NCBI GenBank assembly: GCA_002021875.1
Contig: CP018627.1
Coordinates: 248,001-312,000 of the forward strand
Direction: 5' to 3'
Length of the DNA stretch: 64,000 nucleotides
Origin: Streptomyces hygroscopicus
GTDB lineage: Bacteria > Actinomycetota > Actinomycetes > Streptomycetales > Streptomycetaceae
Under the pieces are notes generated by a model, which was not told where the DNA came from, did no database searches, and was given only the letters and a program-made list of their open reading frames with translations. The translations under genes were made by a program, and so were the position numbers. This document shows positions 25,914 through 34,426 of this stretch, piece after piece (the stretch's first letter is position 1; each line of letters starts with the position of its first letter).

Positions 25914-26687
25914 ATGCATCGTGCCCACAACACCGAACCGCCCGTACCGTCCAGCTACACCGGCAGGTGTACGACGCCGGGCGCGGCCCCGCTTGCCATC
26001 GCGCTGCCAGGAACCTTCTGTGCCCCGGCGATATTCGACGGACTCGGACACGCGCTGGCGGGACACTGCCGGCTGCGGGCTCTGTCGTGGATGACGGATG
26101 CCGACGCGTACCGCATCCCCGCGCTCGCCGAGTGGGTCGCCGGCCGCATCAGGGCGGACAGCAGCGAGCCGGTGGTCCTGATCGGGCATTCCACCGGCGG
26201 GGCGATCGCCCTCCAAACCGCCGCACACCACCCCGGGCTGCTGAGAGGGCTGGTACTGATCAACACCGGCCCCCACATGCGGGGGCACGGAGACGTGGAC
26301 ACTCTGATCGACGCCATCACAACGGACGGAGTCGAGGCCATGACGCGGCGTGTGATGCAGCGCTCGTTCAAGGTCCCTCCGCCCGCGGCCGAGTTGGAGC
26401 GCTTCCTCGCCTACGGCAGCGCCATCCCCACGCGGTCAGCCGTGGACGCGCTGACGAGCCAGCGCGACACCGATCTGACAGCGGACCTTCCCACGATCCA
26501 CGTACCGGTCGCGGTCGTCCACGGACGGCACGACCCGGTACGCACAACCGCAGACGCCGCGGCAATGGCTCAGACGTTCCCGAACGCCACCTTGCACACG
26601 GTGGACGCGGGGCACAGCCCGATGTACGAGTGCCCCGACGCGGTGCGCGCCATTGTCGTGGAGCTCTTGACCCGTACGGCCCGTTGA
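25914..26687 (+). CDS. Alpha/beta hydrolase (MenH/lactonase-like) with Ser nucleophile
   Basis: This 257-residue hydrolase reads APLAIALPGTFCAPAIFDGL, then the nucleophile elbow PVVLIGHSTGGAIALQTAAH with Ser, a short cap, then VAVVHGRHDPVRTTADAAAM with the catalytic Asp and VDAGHSPMYECPDAV with the His. The triad is complete. ATG 25914 is the likely start; GTG 25899 is in frame and neither has a strong ribosome binding site. It is convergent with the kinase at 26805. Substrate unknown; esters, lactones or a cofactor precursor are possible. Confidence 0.8.
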   Translation: MHRAHNTEPPVPSSYTGRCTTPGAAPLAIALPGTFCAPAIFDGLGHALAGHCRLRALSWMTDADAYRIPALAEWVAGRIRADSSEPVVLIGHSTGGAIALQTAAHHPGLLRGLVLINTGPHMRGHGDVDTLIDAITTDGVEAMTRRVMQRSFKVPPPAAELERFLAYGSAIPTRSAVDALTSQRDTDLTADLPTIHVPVAVVHGRHDPVRTTADAAAMAQTFPNATLHTVDAGHSPMYECPDAVRAIVVELLTRTAR

Positions 26688-26804
26688 CGGCCACGGCCCG
26701 GTGGAGTCCGGCAGCGGTCAGGCGCGGACGGGGACGCCAACTGTCGGTTCCCTTGAGCGGTGAACGATGAGGCCGGGGCCGCGCCCGCCCCGGACCGCCT
26801 TGGC

Positions 26805-27761
26805 TCAGCCCGGCGCGTCCATCAGAGCGGTCACATAGGCATCCAGCCGCTCCTCCACGGCTCGCGTCGCCAGCTCCGTCCTCCCCGCCTCCCGCCATGA
26901 CTGCGACACCAACCGCACTGTTTCCGAGAACGCCAGCCCGTCCCGCACCCGCCAGTACAGCCGCTCGCTCGCGGTCGCGGCCGGCACCCCGCCGGCCTCC
27001 TCATACGCCTCGGCGAACCGCAGACCCCACGCCGGGCCGTGCAGCAGCGCGAGATTGGTGGAGCAGTGCGCCACATCGAGATCCGCCGGGCCCCAGGAGG
27101 CCGCTGCCCAGTCGACGACACCGGTGATCCGGACACCTGCCGGCCCCGGGGACAGCACGTCGTCGAACAGCACGTTGCCGGGGTGGAAGTCCCGGTGCAG
27201 GAATCGCCCTTCATAGGGCGGCGCCGGCTTGCGGATCACGTCGATCGCCGCGGCCCATGCCGCCGCGTCGGCGCACTTCGGGGTCACGACGGTGTCGGCG
27301 GTCGTCAACGCCACATACTCCCGGGGCCGCACGGCGGGTCGCACCGCGTGGATCTGCGCGAGTTGACGGGCCAGCAGAGGGACGCGCGTCTCCAATCCCT
27401 CATCGTCCAGGACCGTCCGGCCCGCCAGATGTGTCATGAGGAGCGATGGATACTCGCAACGCGCGGCGGTCGGATCAACCGCGACCAGCCCAGGAGCCGG
27501 CACGCCGGTCCCCGTGAGCAGGGTCAGGGCGCCGGCCTCCCTGTTCAGCCAGTCCTCGGCGTGCTCCACGTTGACGAGGGTCCGCAGCACCAGGTCACGG
27601 GTGCCTCCGTCCCGGGTTCCGATGGTCAGCCTCCGCATTTCGGCAGTGATGCCGCCGTGCAGCGCCTCGGTTCCGACGATCCGTTCACCGACCTCCAGGT
27701 GCCCGCTCACCCAGGCCAGTGTCGACGGTCGGACAGCCGCCGCCTCATCGTGGTTGGTCAC
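26805..27761 (-). CDS. Phosphotransferase-family (APH fold) kinase
   Basis: This 318-residue protein has the aminoglycoside phosphotransferase fold (PF01636). The catalytic loop is RFLHRDFHPGNVLFDDV and the metal-binding motif is ITGVVDWAAASWGPADLDVA; the N-lobe carries LVLRTLVNVEHAEDWLNREA with the ATP-anchoring Arg/Glu pair region. Such proteins phosphorylate antibiotics, choline or other small hydroxyl compounds. The substrate cannot be deduced. It lies 74 bp upstream of the nic operon's last gene region but is read on the same strand after it, so weak read-through from the nic operon is possible. Confidence 0.83.
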   Translation of the reverse strand: MTNHDEAAAVRPSTLAWVSGHLEVGERIVGTEALHGGITAEMRRLTIGTRDGGTRDLVLRTLVNVEHAEDWLNREAGALTLLTGTGVPAPGLVAVDPTAARCEYPSLLMTHLAGRTVLDDEGLETRVPLLARQLAQIHAVRPAVRPREYVALTTADTVVTPKCADAAAWAAAIDVIRKPAPPYEGRFLHRDFHPGNVLFDDVLSPGPAGVRITGVVDWAAASWGPADLDVAHCSTNLALLHGPAWGLRFAEAYEEAGGVPAATASERLYWRVRDGLAFSETVRLVSQSWREAGRTELATRAVEERLDAYVTALMDAPG

Positions 27762-27834
27762 CCTGCCACCTCACCATCCGGACGGCGGCACGCGCTAAAG
27801 GTATATCGGAGACGATGGCGGTGCTCAGGTGAAG

Positions 27835-28614
27835 CTATTCCGGAGCGCTACGGGCAGGGGCGGGAAGACGGCCGCCGAGGAGACTGCCAGCGCCCGGCAC
27901 GTGCGGGGGCAGGCCGAGTGCGGTGAGGATGCGGTACGCCGTGGCGGTGGCCGCGGACAGGACGGGCAGGCCGACCGCGTCCTCGGCCGGCTGGATCGAC
28001 GGCAATGACGGCATCTGGACGCATGCCGACAGTACGAGGGCGTCGGCACGTGACAGGTCCAGGCGCCGCAAGTGGTCGAGCAGATCCGCCGGGTCCAGCC
28101 GGGCGACGGCAAGATTGTCCGGTACCTCCAGGCTCAGCGCGTCCACGACCTCGATGCCCGCGTCCTCGATGTAGTTCGCGACCAGCCCTGTGAGCGGCTT
28201 CATATAGGGCGTGATGATCGCGACCCGCTTGGCCCCGAGTGCCTTGATGCCATCGAGAAGGGCACCGGCGCTGGACACCACGGGTGCCTGTGCGCCTTGG
28301 GCGCGCAGCACAGTGGTGATCTCGTCCTCCGCCGTGCAGTGGTACCCCGCGCCCTGGGCCATGATCGCGACGAGACAGGCTGTGGCGACGACGTCCGGCC
28401 GTGCGTCGGCGAGTTCCAGCGCGGCACGCTCGGTCTGCGCGTTCATGGCGCGCAGCTGCTCGGGGGTCACATGCTGCATGCGCATCCGGCTGCTGTGGAA
28501 CACGAACCGGTCCTCGGGGACTGCCGATTCGCGCAGCCGCAGGATCCGGGGCAACTCCGTTTCCATGGTGAGGTTCGAGCTGGGCACGATCAGGCCGATG
28601 TGGTGGTCGGTCAC
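27835..28614 (-). CDS. nicE: Maleate cis-trans isomerase (NicE type)
   Basis: This 259-residue Asp/Glu racemase-superfamily protein starts at GTG 28614 behind GGAGGA. The N-terminal LIVPSSNLTMETELPRIL and the two active-site Cys motifs VVATACLVAIMAQG and LVLSACVQMPSLPSIQ match maleate cis-trans isomerases, which convert maleate to fumarate via a covalent Cys adduct. Arylmalonate decarboxylases share the fold but the paired Cys arrangement and the neighbours favour maleate isomerase. It is the last step of the maleamate pathway of nicotinate breakdown, and the other enzymes of that pathway lie upstream in the same operon. The product fumarate enters the TCA cycle. Confidence 0.87.
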   Translation of the reverse strand: MTDHHIGLIVPSSNLTMETELPRILRLRESAVPEDRFVFHSSRMRMQHVTPEQLRAMNAQTERAALELADARPDVVATACLVAIMAQGAGYHCTAEDEITTVLRAQGAQAPVVSSAGALLDGIKALGAKRVAIITPYMKPLTGLVANYIEDAGIEVVDALSLEVPDNLAVARLDPADLLDHLRRLDLSRADALVLSACVQMPSLPSIQPAEDAVGLPVLSAATATAYRILTALGLPPHVPGAGSLLGGRLPAPARSAPE

Positions 28615-28668
28615 GGAATCCTCCGGTTGTCCGGTGTACGGGGCTCGCCGACGCCCCGGGGCCCGTTC

Positions 28669-28689
28669 CCGTGGCCTGCCGTGCCACGG
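28669..28689. terminator. Hairpin between marR and nicE
   Basis: Arms ccgtggc and gccacgg pair perfectly over 7 bp with a 7-base loop, just after the marR stop on the minus strand. There is no T-tract, so it may be an attenuator or an RNA-stability element rather than a full terminator. Confidence 0.35.
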
Positions 28690-28693
28690 CGGT

Positions 28694-29176
28694 TCACCCG
28701 TCCTGGGTCAGTTGCTCCCAGTGGTCGGCGAGGGATGCGAGCAGGTTCGTGATGTCGTCGCGCTGCTGTGGTCCGTACGGCTCCAGGAGCTGTTCGTCGA
28801 GCAGGCGGGCGCGGCGGTTCGCGTCGTCGAGGGTCTGTTTGCCTTCCTCGGTCAGGTAGAGCAGTTTGCGCCGGCCGTCGTCGGGGGCCGTTGTGCGGAC
28901 GATCAAGCCGCGTTTCTCCAGTCGGCGGGCGACGTCCGTCATGGTCGACGTGTCGAGGGCGACCGCTGACGCCAGCGAACGCTGGTCGTGCCCCGGGCTC
29001 GCGTCCACGACCTGGAGCAACGCGAACTGCGGCCCGGTCAGGAGCGGGTCGACCGCCCTGATCCAGACGGCGAGGTATGCCTGGTACAGGCGCCGGACCT
29101 GGTACCCGGGCGCGGTCGTCAGCGCGGCGGGTGGCCGGGGCCGCGCGGAGGTCGAGGGTGCGGTTTCGTCAGCCAT
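28694..29176 (-). CDS. MarR-family regulator of the nicotinate operon
   Basis: This 160-residue MarR protein starts at ATG 29176. The winged helix reads PQFALLQVVDASPGHDQRSL, VALDTSTMTDVARRLEKRGL and the wing RTTAPDDGRRKLLYLTEEGK. In Pseudomonas and Bordetella the nic genes are controlled by a MarR protein (NicR/BpsR) that responds to 6-hydroxynicotinate, and this gene lies inside the nic operon between nicD and nicE. A repressor role for the operon is therefore the best inference. Orthology to NicR was not tested. The 73-bp gap before it contains cttaag palindromic bases but no clear operator. Confidence 0.85.
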   Translation of the reverse strand: MADETAPSTSARPRPPAALTTAPGYQVRRLYQAYLAVWIRAVDPLLTGPQFALLQVVDASPGHDQRSLASAVALDTSTMTDVARRLEKRGLIVRTTAPDDGRRKLLYLTEEGKQTLDDANRRARLLDEQLLEPYGPQQRDDITNLLASLADHWEQLTQDG

Positions 29177-29249
29177 GGCGCCTACTTAAGCACGCCGCGT
29201 CATCGCCCCGGCGCGGGGATCGAGTGGCTGGGAATCGAGCGGCCACCGG

Positions 29250-30116
29250 TCAGGCGAGCATCGGGCGCAGTGCCTCCCGCAGACTCGCGAGGGCGGCGGG
29301 AGGATTGTCCCAGAACAGCATGTGGCCGGCGTCCGGTATCCGGCTCAGTGAGGCCGTGGGGTTCTTCCGGGCCGCCTCTGCCGCGCCCGCCTCGGTGACG
29401 ACGGGGCTGTCCGCGCCGTACAGCAGCACCGTGGGGCCGGGCACGGAGGGCCACCAGTCGAAGAAGTCCTCGCTCTCGAAACCGCGGTGGGTGGCCGTGA
29501 TGGCCTCCTCGCCGCAACTGGCCAGCCACCGGGCCCGCAACTCCAGCTCCCGGTGCGGCCACCGTGGCCACGCCCCGGCCACTTCGGCGGCGGTGGTGCC
29601 GCGTACGGCCTGGGCCAGCTGGTCCAGGAAGGCGTCCACGGGTGTCGGGTAGGGTCCGCGCCCCGGGCCGCTCATGGGCGGGTCGCCCAGGACCGTGCCC
29701 CGGAGCGGGACCTTGTTCCGCGCCGCGGTGACCGCGGCGATGCGCGCGCCCATGGAATGCCCGAACAGCACCGGCCGGTCGAGCCCGAGCCGCATGACGA
29801 CGGCCTCCGTGTCCTCGGCGTACTCCTCCAGGCCGTAGTCGCCGCCACCGTCGGACAGCCCGCGCCCGCGGACGTCGACGACCACCGGACGTACGAGGTC
29901 GGTCAGCTCACGCACGACGAAGTCCATCGTGATCGCGGGACTGGTGATGCCGGGCAGGACGAGGAGCGGGACACCAGTGCCGCCGTAGTCGAGGACGTGC
30001 AGGCGGGTGGCGCCCGAGCGCACCCAGCGGCTCGTGGCGGGCACATCGGCGAGATCGGCGAGCGCGCTCTGCGGCAGGCGGCGGGCAGCCGGGGACGGGT
30101 GCGGGTGCGGGGTCAT
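29250..30116 (-). CDS. nicD: N-formylmaleamate deformylase (NicD type)
   Basis: This 288-residue alpha/beta hydrolase starts at ATG 30116 behind GGAGG. It shows LLVLPGITSPAITMDFVVRE (oxyanion region), VVDVRGRGLSDGGGDYGLEE, the Ser elbow VLFGHSMGARIAAVTAARN, and the C-terminal Asp/His in LYGADSPVVTEAG and IPDAGHMLFWDNPPAA. The PGITSPA and RGRGLSD segments are characteristic of NicD. The enzyme would hydrolyse N-formylmaleamate to maleamate and formate. It sits between the amidase nicF and the marR gene in the operon, consistent with that step. By sequence alone it could be another hydrolase; context raises the confidence. Confidence 0.87.
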   Translation of the reverse strand: MTPHPHPSPAARRLPQSALADLADVPATSRWVRSGATRLHVLDYGGTGVPLLVLPGITSPAITMDFVVRELTDLVRPVVVDVRGRGLSDGGGDYGLEEYAEDTEAVVMRLGLDRPVLFGHSMGARIAAVTAARNKVPLRGTVLGDPPMSGPGRGPYPTPVDAFLDQLAQAVRGTTAAEVAGAWPRWPHRELELRARWLASCGEEAITATHRGFESEDFFDWWPSVPGPTVLLYGADSPVVTEAGAAEAARKNPTASLSRIPDAGHMLFWDNPPAALASLREALRPMLA

Positions 30117-30153
30117 GCGGCCTCCAATGGCGGGTGGTGCGGGCAGGGCAAGG

Positions 30154-30816
30154 TCATGACGCTTGGCCCGGGAGCGCTGAGAGGTAGGCGATGGCATCCT
30201 CGAGGCCGATCACATCGCCGTACTTGGCCTGGATGTCGAACAGGTTCGCCTCATGAGGACCCGCCGCGCGGTCGCCGACGCATTCGCGCGGAACCAGCAC
30301 CGAGAACCCGGACTGCACGGCGTCGACCGCGGTGGCCCGCACACAGCCGCTGGTCGTCGCCCCGCAGACGAGCACGGTGTCGCGGCCGAGCCCGGTCAGC
30401 AAGGAGGCCAGCGTCGTGCCGAAGAACGCGGAAGCGCCCTTCTTGGCGATCACATGGTCCCGTGCCCCATGCGGCAGCCGTGGATCGATCGTGACTTCCT
30501 CGCTGCCCTCGACCAGGGCGCGCATGCCCCGCGCCTTGTGCAGCCAGGTCACCGCGTCTCCGGTCGCCTCGGCCGCGGTGTAGGCGATGGTCGTGAACAC
30601 GACCGGCACTCCGGCGGGACGGCCTGCCTCGATGAGCTCGGACGTCGCACCGACCACCTCGGTCAGATCGGCCCCCGACGGGAACCGGTCCTCGGTGAAC
30701 CCGCGCGTGAGATCGACCACGACGATCGCCGGCCGGTCGCCGCGCCGGACCGGCGCGCCGAAGCCCGCCCGGTCGTAGGTGCGTTCCGTGTCCTGCCCGT
30801 ACCGCGCCTGGCTCAC
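30154..30816 (-). CDS. nicF: Maleamate amidohydrolase (NicF type), isochorismatase fold
   Basis: This 220-residue cysteine hydrolase starts at GTG 30816 behind GGAGGT, overlapping the coxG-like stop by 4 bp (GTGA), so the two are translationally coupled. The catalytic triad of the isochorismatase-like fold is visible: Asp in AIVVVDLTRGFTEDRFPSG, Lys in HVIAKKGASAFFGTTLASLL and Cys in CGATTSGCVRATAVDAVQSG. The FTED..PSG segment resembles N-carbamoylsarcosine amidase/NicF-type enzymes. In context it would release ammonia from maleamate to give maleate, supplying NicE. The frame and length are normal for the family. Confidence 0.87.
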   Translation of the reverse strand: MSQARYGQDTERTYDRAGFGAPVRRGDRPAIVVVDLTRGFTEDRFPSGADLTEVVGATSELIEAGRPAGVPVVFTTIAYTAAEATGDAVTWLHKARGMRALVEGSEEVTIDPRLPHGARDHVIAKKGASAFFGTTLASLLTGLGRDTVLVCGATTSGCVRATAVDAVQSGFSVLVPRECVGDRAAGPHEANLFDIQAKYGDVIGLEDAIAYLSALPGQAS

Positions 30817-31520
30817 AACGACCTCCGCAGGGCGCGCAGTTCGCGTGACTGGGCGCGCATCCGGCCGACGAGCAGGCCCTGGACGAGACCGAGCGCGAAC
30901 ACCCCGGCGAGCATCCCGTACTTGGCGGCTGCGGGGCCGAACACCATGGACAGGCCGTCGAGTTCGGATTGCTGAGCGGGAGCGGCCGGCGTGCGGACGG
31001 GGTACGCGGCGGCGGGAGCGGTGGCTGAAGGGGCGGCGGGCACCGCGGACAGCGGACCGGGTTGCCCGGCGGCATGGTCCTGATCGAGCAGACCGGCCAG
31101 GTTCTGCGCGAACTGCCGCAGGATCCGCTCCGACACGGCGCCGATCGCCCCCTTGCCGAACTGAGCGATCTTGCCCCGGATCACCAGATCCGTGGCGAGC
31201 TGGAGCAGCGCGCCCTCGGGTGCGCCCAGCACATCGAGGACGACTTCGGCCTCCGCGTCGCCGCTTCCGTGCGTGTCGGCGCCGCGGGCGTGGACTCGCA
31301 GCCGCCGGTGCTCGGAGTCGACTTCCAGGAAGCGGACCGTGCCGGCGTACGCGGCCGTGATCGGCCCCACTTTGACCTTTACGCCGCCCTTCCAGGTGTC
31401 GCCGTCCTGCCCTTCGAGCGCGGCGCCCGGCATGCACGAGGCGACCCGTTCGACGTCGTTCAGCAAGGCGAAGACGTCATCGGGTGAGGCTTTGACCGGA
31501 ATGGAGTTGGTCAGCCGCAT
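30813..31520 (-). CDS. CoxG-like SRPBCC protein with C-terminal membrane anchor
   Basis: This 235-residue protein has an N-terminal SRPBCC/CoxG domain: MRLTNSIPVKASPDDVFALL, VASCMPGAALEGQDGDTWKG and LVIRGKIAQFGKGAIGAVSE. A Pro/Ala linker follows, then a single hydrophobic helix MLAGVFALGLVQGLLVGRM near the C-terminus. CoxG proteins accompany molybdenum hydroxylases of the CO dehydrogenase/xanthine dehydrogenase type and are thought to help maturation or to recruit the enzyme to the membrane. The gene starts 3 bp after the 2Fe-2S subunit stop and overlaps nicF by 4 bp, which ties it to the nicotinate hydroxylase. Confidence 0.87.
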   Translation of the reverse strand: MRLTNSIPVKASPDDVFALLNDVERVASCMPGAALEGQDGDTWKGGVKVKVGPITAAYAGTVRFLEVDSEHRRLRVHARGADTHGSGDAEAEVVLDVLGAPEGALLQLATDLVIRGKIAQFGKGAIGAVSERILRQFAQNLAGLLDQDHAAGQPGPLSAVPAAPSATAPAAAYPVRTPAAPAQQSELDGLSMVFGPAAAKYGMLAGVFALGLVQGLLVGRMRAQSRELRALRRSL

Positions 31521-31523
31521 AGG

Positions 31524-32057
31524 TCAGTTCTCCTTGCTGTCGCACGCCCGCGCGCAGGCCCGGCGGCGGGCCGTCGCACAGGCGTCGATCGCCTCGACGA
31601 TGGTCTGGTAGCCGGTGCACCGGCACATGTTGGCGGCGACGACCTCCCGGATCTCCTCCTTGGTCGCCTCGGGCCGCTCGGCGAGGAAGCCCTCGGCGAG
31701 CATGAGGAACCCCGGTGTGCAGAAACCGCACTGCAAGGCGTGGTGCTCGCTGAACGCCCGCTGGAGGTCGCTCAGCAGGTTGCCGTCGGCCAGGGATTCC
31801 ACCGTACGGATACGGGCGCCCTCGGCCTGTGCCGCGAACATCAGGCAGGCACGTACGGGCCGGTCGTCGACGAGCACGGTGCAGGCGCCGCAGATGCCGT
31901 GCTCGCACCCGACGTGGGTTCCGGTCAGGCGCAGCTCGTGGCGGAGCACATCGACGAGGGTGCGGCGGGCTTCGGTGATCACCTCGTGCTGCTCGCCGTT
32001 GACATTCAACGCGATGAGCTGTGGCTCCCGCGGCGTCATGAGGGTGTCATCGGTCAT
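31524..32057 (-). CDS. Molybdenum hydroxylase 2Fe-2S subunit
   Basis: This 177-residue small subunit starts at ATG 32057 with an ATGA overlap to the large subunit. The N-terminal plant-type ferredoxin cluster is CEHGICGACTVLVDDRPVRA followed by Cys, and the C-terminal second cluster is HALQCGFCTPGFLML with VAANMCRCTGYQTIVEA. All eight cluster Cys residues are present. It passes electrons from the molybdopterin site to the FAD subunit. In the operon it would serve the first step, hydroxylation of nicotinate at C6. Small subunits alone cannot show the substrate, which is inferred from the neighbours. Confidence 0.9.
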   Translation of the reverse strand: MTDDTLMTPREPQLIALNVNGEQHEVITEARRTLVDVLRHELRLTGTHVGCEHGICGACTVLVDDRPVRACLMFAAQAEGARIRTVESLADGNLLSDLQRAFSEHHALQCGFCTPGFLMLAEGFLAERPEATKEEIREVVAANMCRCTGYQTIVEAIDACATARRRACARACDSKEN

Positions 32058-34426
32058 GGAACGGGCTCCGGGTTCAGGGCGCGGTGCACGGTCTGTGGCG
32101 TGATGGGAGTGTGGTCGAGTTCGGTGCCGGTGGGGCGCAGTGCGTCGTTGACGGCGTTGAGGACGGCGGCGGGCGCCCCGATGGTGCCGCCCTCTCCGGC
32201 GCCCTTCGCTCCCGTGGCGGTGAATGCGCAAGGGGTTTCGAGGTGGTGGATCGACACCTCGGGGATCTCGTGGGCCGTGGGCACCTTGTAGTCCATGAAG
32301 CTCGTCGCCGACGGCTCGCCGACCGCGTCGTAGGTCACCTCCTCGTACAGGGCACCGGCGATGCCCTGCGCGATCCCGCCCCGGCACTGTCCCTCCACGA
32401 CCTGCGGGTGGATCGCGACGCCGCAGTCCTCGACACACACGTATCGCAGAATCTCCACCTGCCCGGTGTCCTGGTGGAGCTCGACGACCACACCGTGGGT
32501 GGCGTTGGAGAACGTGCCGTCGTTGAAGACGTCGAAGGTGGCGGTCGCGGTCAGACCCGGTTCGATGTCCTTGGGCAGCAGGTCCGCCCGGAGGTAGGCG
32601 ACGTCGGCGATCTCCTGGTGGGTGAGCACATCACGGGCACCGTCGCCGCCTCGGCGGCGCACCTGGCCCTCCGCCAGCTCCACCTCCTCCGGCTCGGTGT
32701 CCCACAGCGCGGCGGCGATGGCGCGCAGCTTGTCGCCGAGTCGCTCGGCGGCCAGGCGCACCGCACTGCCCCCGACGGTGATGGACCGGCTCGCGAAGGT
32801 GCCCCAGCCGTAGGTGACACGGTCGGTGTCGCCCTGGTGGAGCCTGACCCGGGCGATGTCGAGGCCGAGTGCGTCGGCGACGATCTGCGCCATTGTCGTC
32901 TCGTGGCTCTGCCCGTGGCTCATCGTGCCGGTGGTGACCGTCACCGCGCCGCTGGTGTCCATCCGTACTTCGGAGATGTCGAAGCCCGGCACCACCTGCA
33001 TCTTGCGCTGCGCGAAGGCCGAGGAGCCGTATCCGGTGCGCTCGCTGAAGCAGGCGTAGCCGATGCCGATGTGCCGTCCTTCGACCGCCGCCGCGGTCCG
33101 CGTGTCGTACCAGCCCTCGTCCCTGACGACCTGCTCGCACAGGTTCAGGGACTCCAGGTACGAACCGGGGTCGTAGGTGATGTTGTTGACGCCCGTGTAG
33201 GGGAAGTCGGTGATGACATTGCGGCGGCGGATCTCCACCGAGTCCAGGCCGAGTTCACGGGCGGCGCGCTCGAAGAGCCGCTCGACGACCATCACGTACT
33301 GCGGGCGGCTCACGCCCCGGTACGGTGCGGTCGGCGCCTTGTTGGTGGTGATGGCCCGGCCGCGGACCCGGTAGGCGGGCACCTTGTACACCCCGGGCAT
33401 CTCGGCGGACGCCATCAGCGGCTCGATGCCCGCGGTGAACGGGTAGCAGGAGTAGGCGCCCATGTCGCACACCACGTCCGCGTCGAGAGCGAGGATCCGG
33501 CCGTCGGCGTCGAAGGCGGCGCGCGCCCGGTAGTGCTGCTCGCGGGCGAGAAAGGACGCGGACAGGGCGTCCTTGCGGTCCTCGATCCATTTCACCGGCC
33601 GCCCGAGTCTCAGCGCGGCGGCGGCGGCCGCGATCTCCTCGCGCCCGACCACGCACTTCTGGCCGAAGCCGCCGCCCATGTCGGGGACCACGACCCGCAC
33701 GGCTCGCTCGTCGAGGCGCAGGCAGCGCGAGGCGACCGTCCTCACCTGGTGCGGAACCTGGGTGCAGGTCTGGAGGAGAAGTTGCTCCTCGCGGTCGTCC
33801 CAGTGCGCCACGGCGCCGCGGGTCTCCAGCGGCAGCGCGTTCTGACGGCCGGTCGTGACATCCACCTCGACGACGCGGTGCGCCGCGTCGAAGATGTCGT
33901 CGATCCCGTCGGTCGCGAAGAGCGAGACGTCCACGAGGGTGTTGCGGGCGGCCTCGTCGTGGACGAGCACCGCGTCGTCGGCGAGCGCGGTCTCCTCGCC
34001 GAGGACCGGTGGCAGCGGGGCGTACTCCACATGCGCCGCCTCCAGGCCGTCCTCCGCGGCGTAGGCGTCGAGGCCCACGACGATCGCGAGGGGCTCACCG
34101 ACGTAGCGGACCTTGTCGCGGGCGAGGACCGGCATGGCGGTCGGCACGAACTGCGACCGGGGCCGTCCCAGCTGAGCGGTGATGTCTCCGATGGCCAGGT
34201 CGTCCGCGGTGAACGCCGCCACGACACCCGGGACACGGCGTACCGCCGACAGGTCCACGGACACGATCTCGCCGTGCGCGACCGTACTGCGCACGAACTG
34301 CGCGTGCAGCATGCCGGGCAGGGCGATGTCGTCGACGAACCGGCCGCGCCCGGACACCAGCCGCCGGTCCTCCCGGCGCGGGACCGACCGGCCCACCAGC
34401 GGCCGCCCCTGTTCCTCACGTGTCAT
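32054..34426 (-). CDS. Molybdopterin-binding large subunit of a nicotinate-type hydroxylase
   Basis: This 790-residue xanthine-dehydrogenase-family subunit overlaps both neighbours by 4 bp. It has the hammerhead domain SGRGRFVDDIALPGMLHAQF, the cofactor loop VVPDMGGGFGQKCVVGREEI, the active-site segment TAPYRGVSRPQYVMVVERLF and the catalytic Glu loop GAKGAGEGGTIGAPAAVLNA. The CO-dehydrogenase hallmark YRCSFR is absent and replaced by YRGVSR, so it is a hydroxylase and not a CO oxidiser. With its two partner subunits it would insert water-derived oxygen into the pyridine ring. Nicotinate as substrate is inferred from the complete downstream pathway; another N-heterocycle is possible. Confidence 0.88.
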   Translation of the reverse strand: MTREEQGRPLVGRSVPRREDRRLVSGRGRFVDDIALPGMLHAQFVRSTVAHGEIVSVDLSAVRRVPGVVAAFTADDLAIGDITAQLGRPRSQFVPTAMPVLARDKVRYVGEPLAIVVGLDAYAAEDGLEAAHVEYAPLPPVLGEETALADDAVLVHDEAARNTLVDVSLFATDGIDDIFDAAHRVVEVDVTTGRQNALPLETRGAVAHWDDREEQLLLQTCTQVPHQVRTVASRCLRLDERAVRVVVPDMGGGFGQKCVVGREEIAAAAAALRLGRPVKWIEDRKDALSASFLAREQHYRARAAFDADGRILALDADVVCDMGAYSCYPFTAGIEPLMASAEMPGVYKVPAYRVRGRAITTNKAPTAPYRGVSRPQYVMVVERLFERAARELGLDSVEIRRRNVITDFPYTGVNNITYDPGSYLESLNLCEQVVRDEGWYDTRTAAAVEGRHIGIGYACFSERTGYGSSAFAQRKMQVVPGFDISEVRMDTSGAVTVTTGTMSHGQSHETTMAQIVADALGLDIARVRLHQGDTDRVTYGWGTFASRSITVGGSAVRLAAERLGDKLRAIAAALWDTEPEEVELAEGQVRRRGGDGARDVLTHQEIADVAYLRADLLPKDIEPGLTATATFDVFNDGTFSNATHGVVVELHQDTGQVEILRYVCVEDCGVAIHPQVVEGQCRGGIAQGIAGALYEEVTYDAVGEPSATSFMDYKVPTAHEIPEVSIHHLETPCAFTATGAKGAGEGGTIGAPAAVLNAVNDALRPTGTELDHTPITPQTVHRALNPEPVP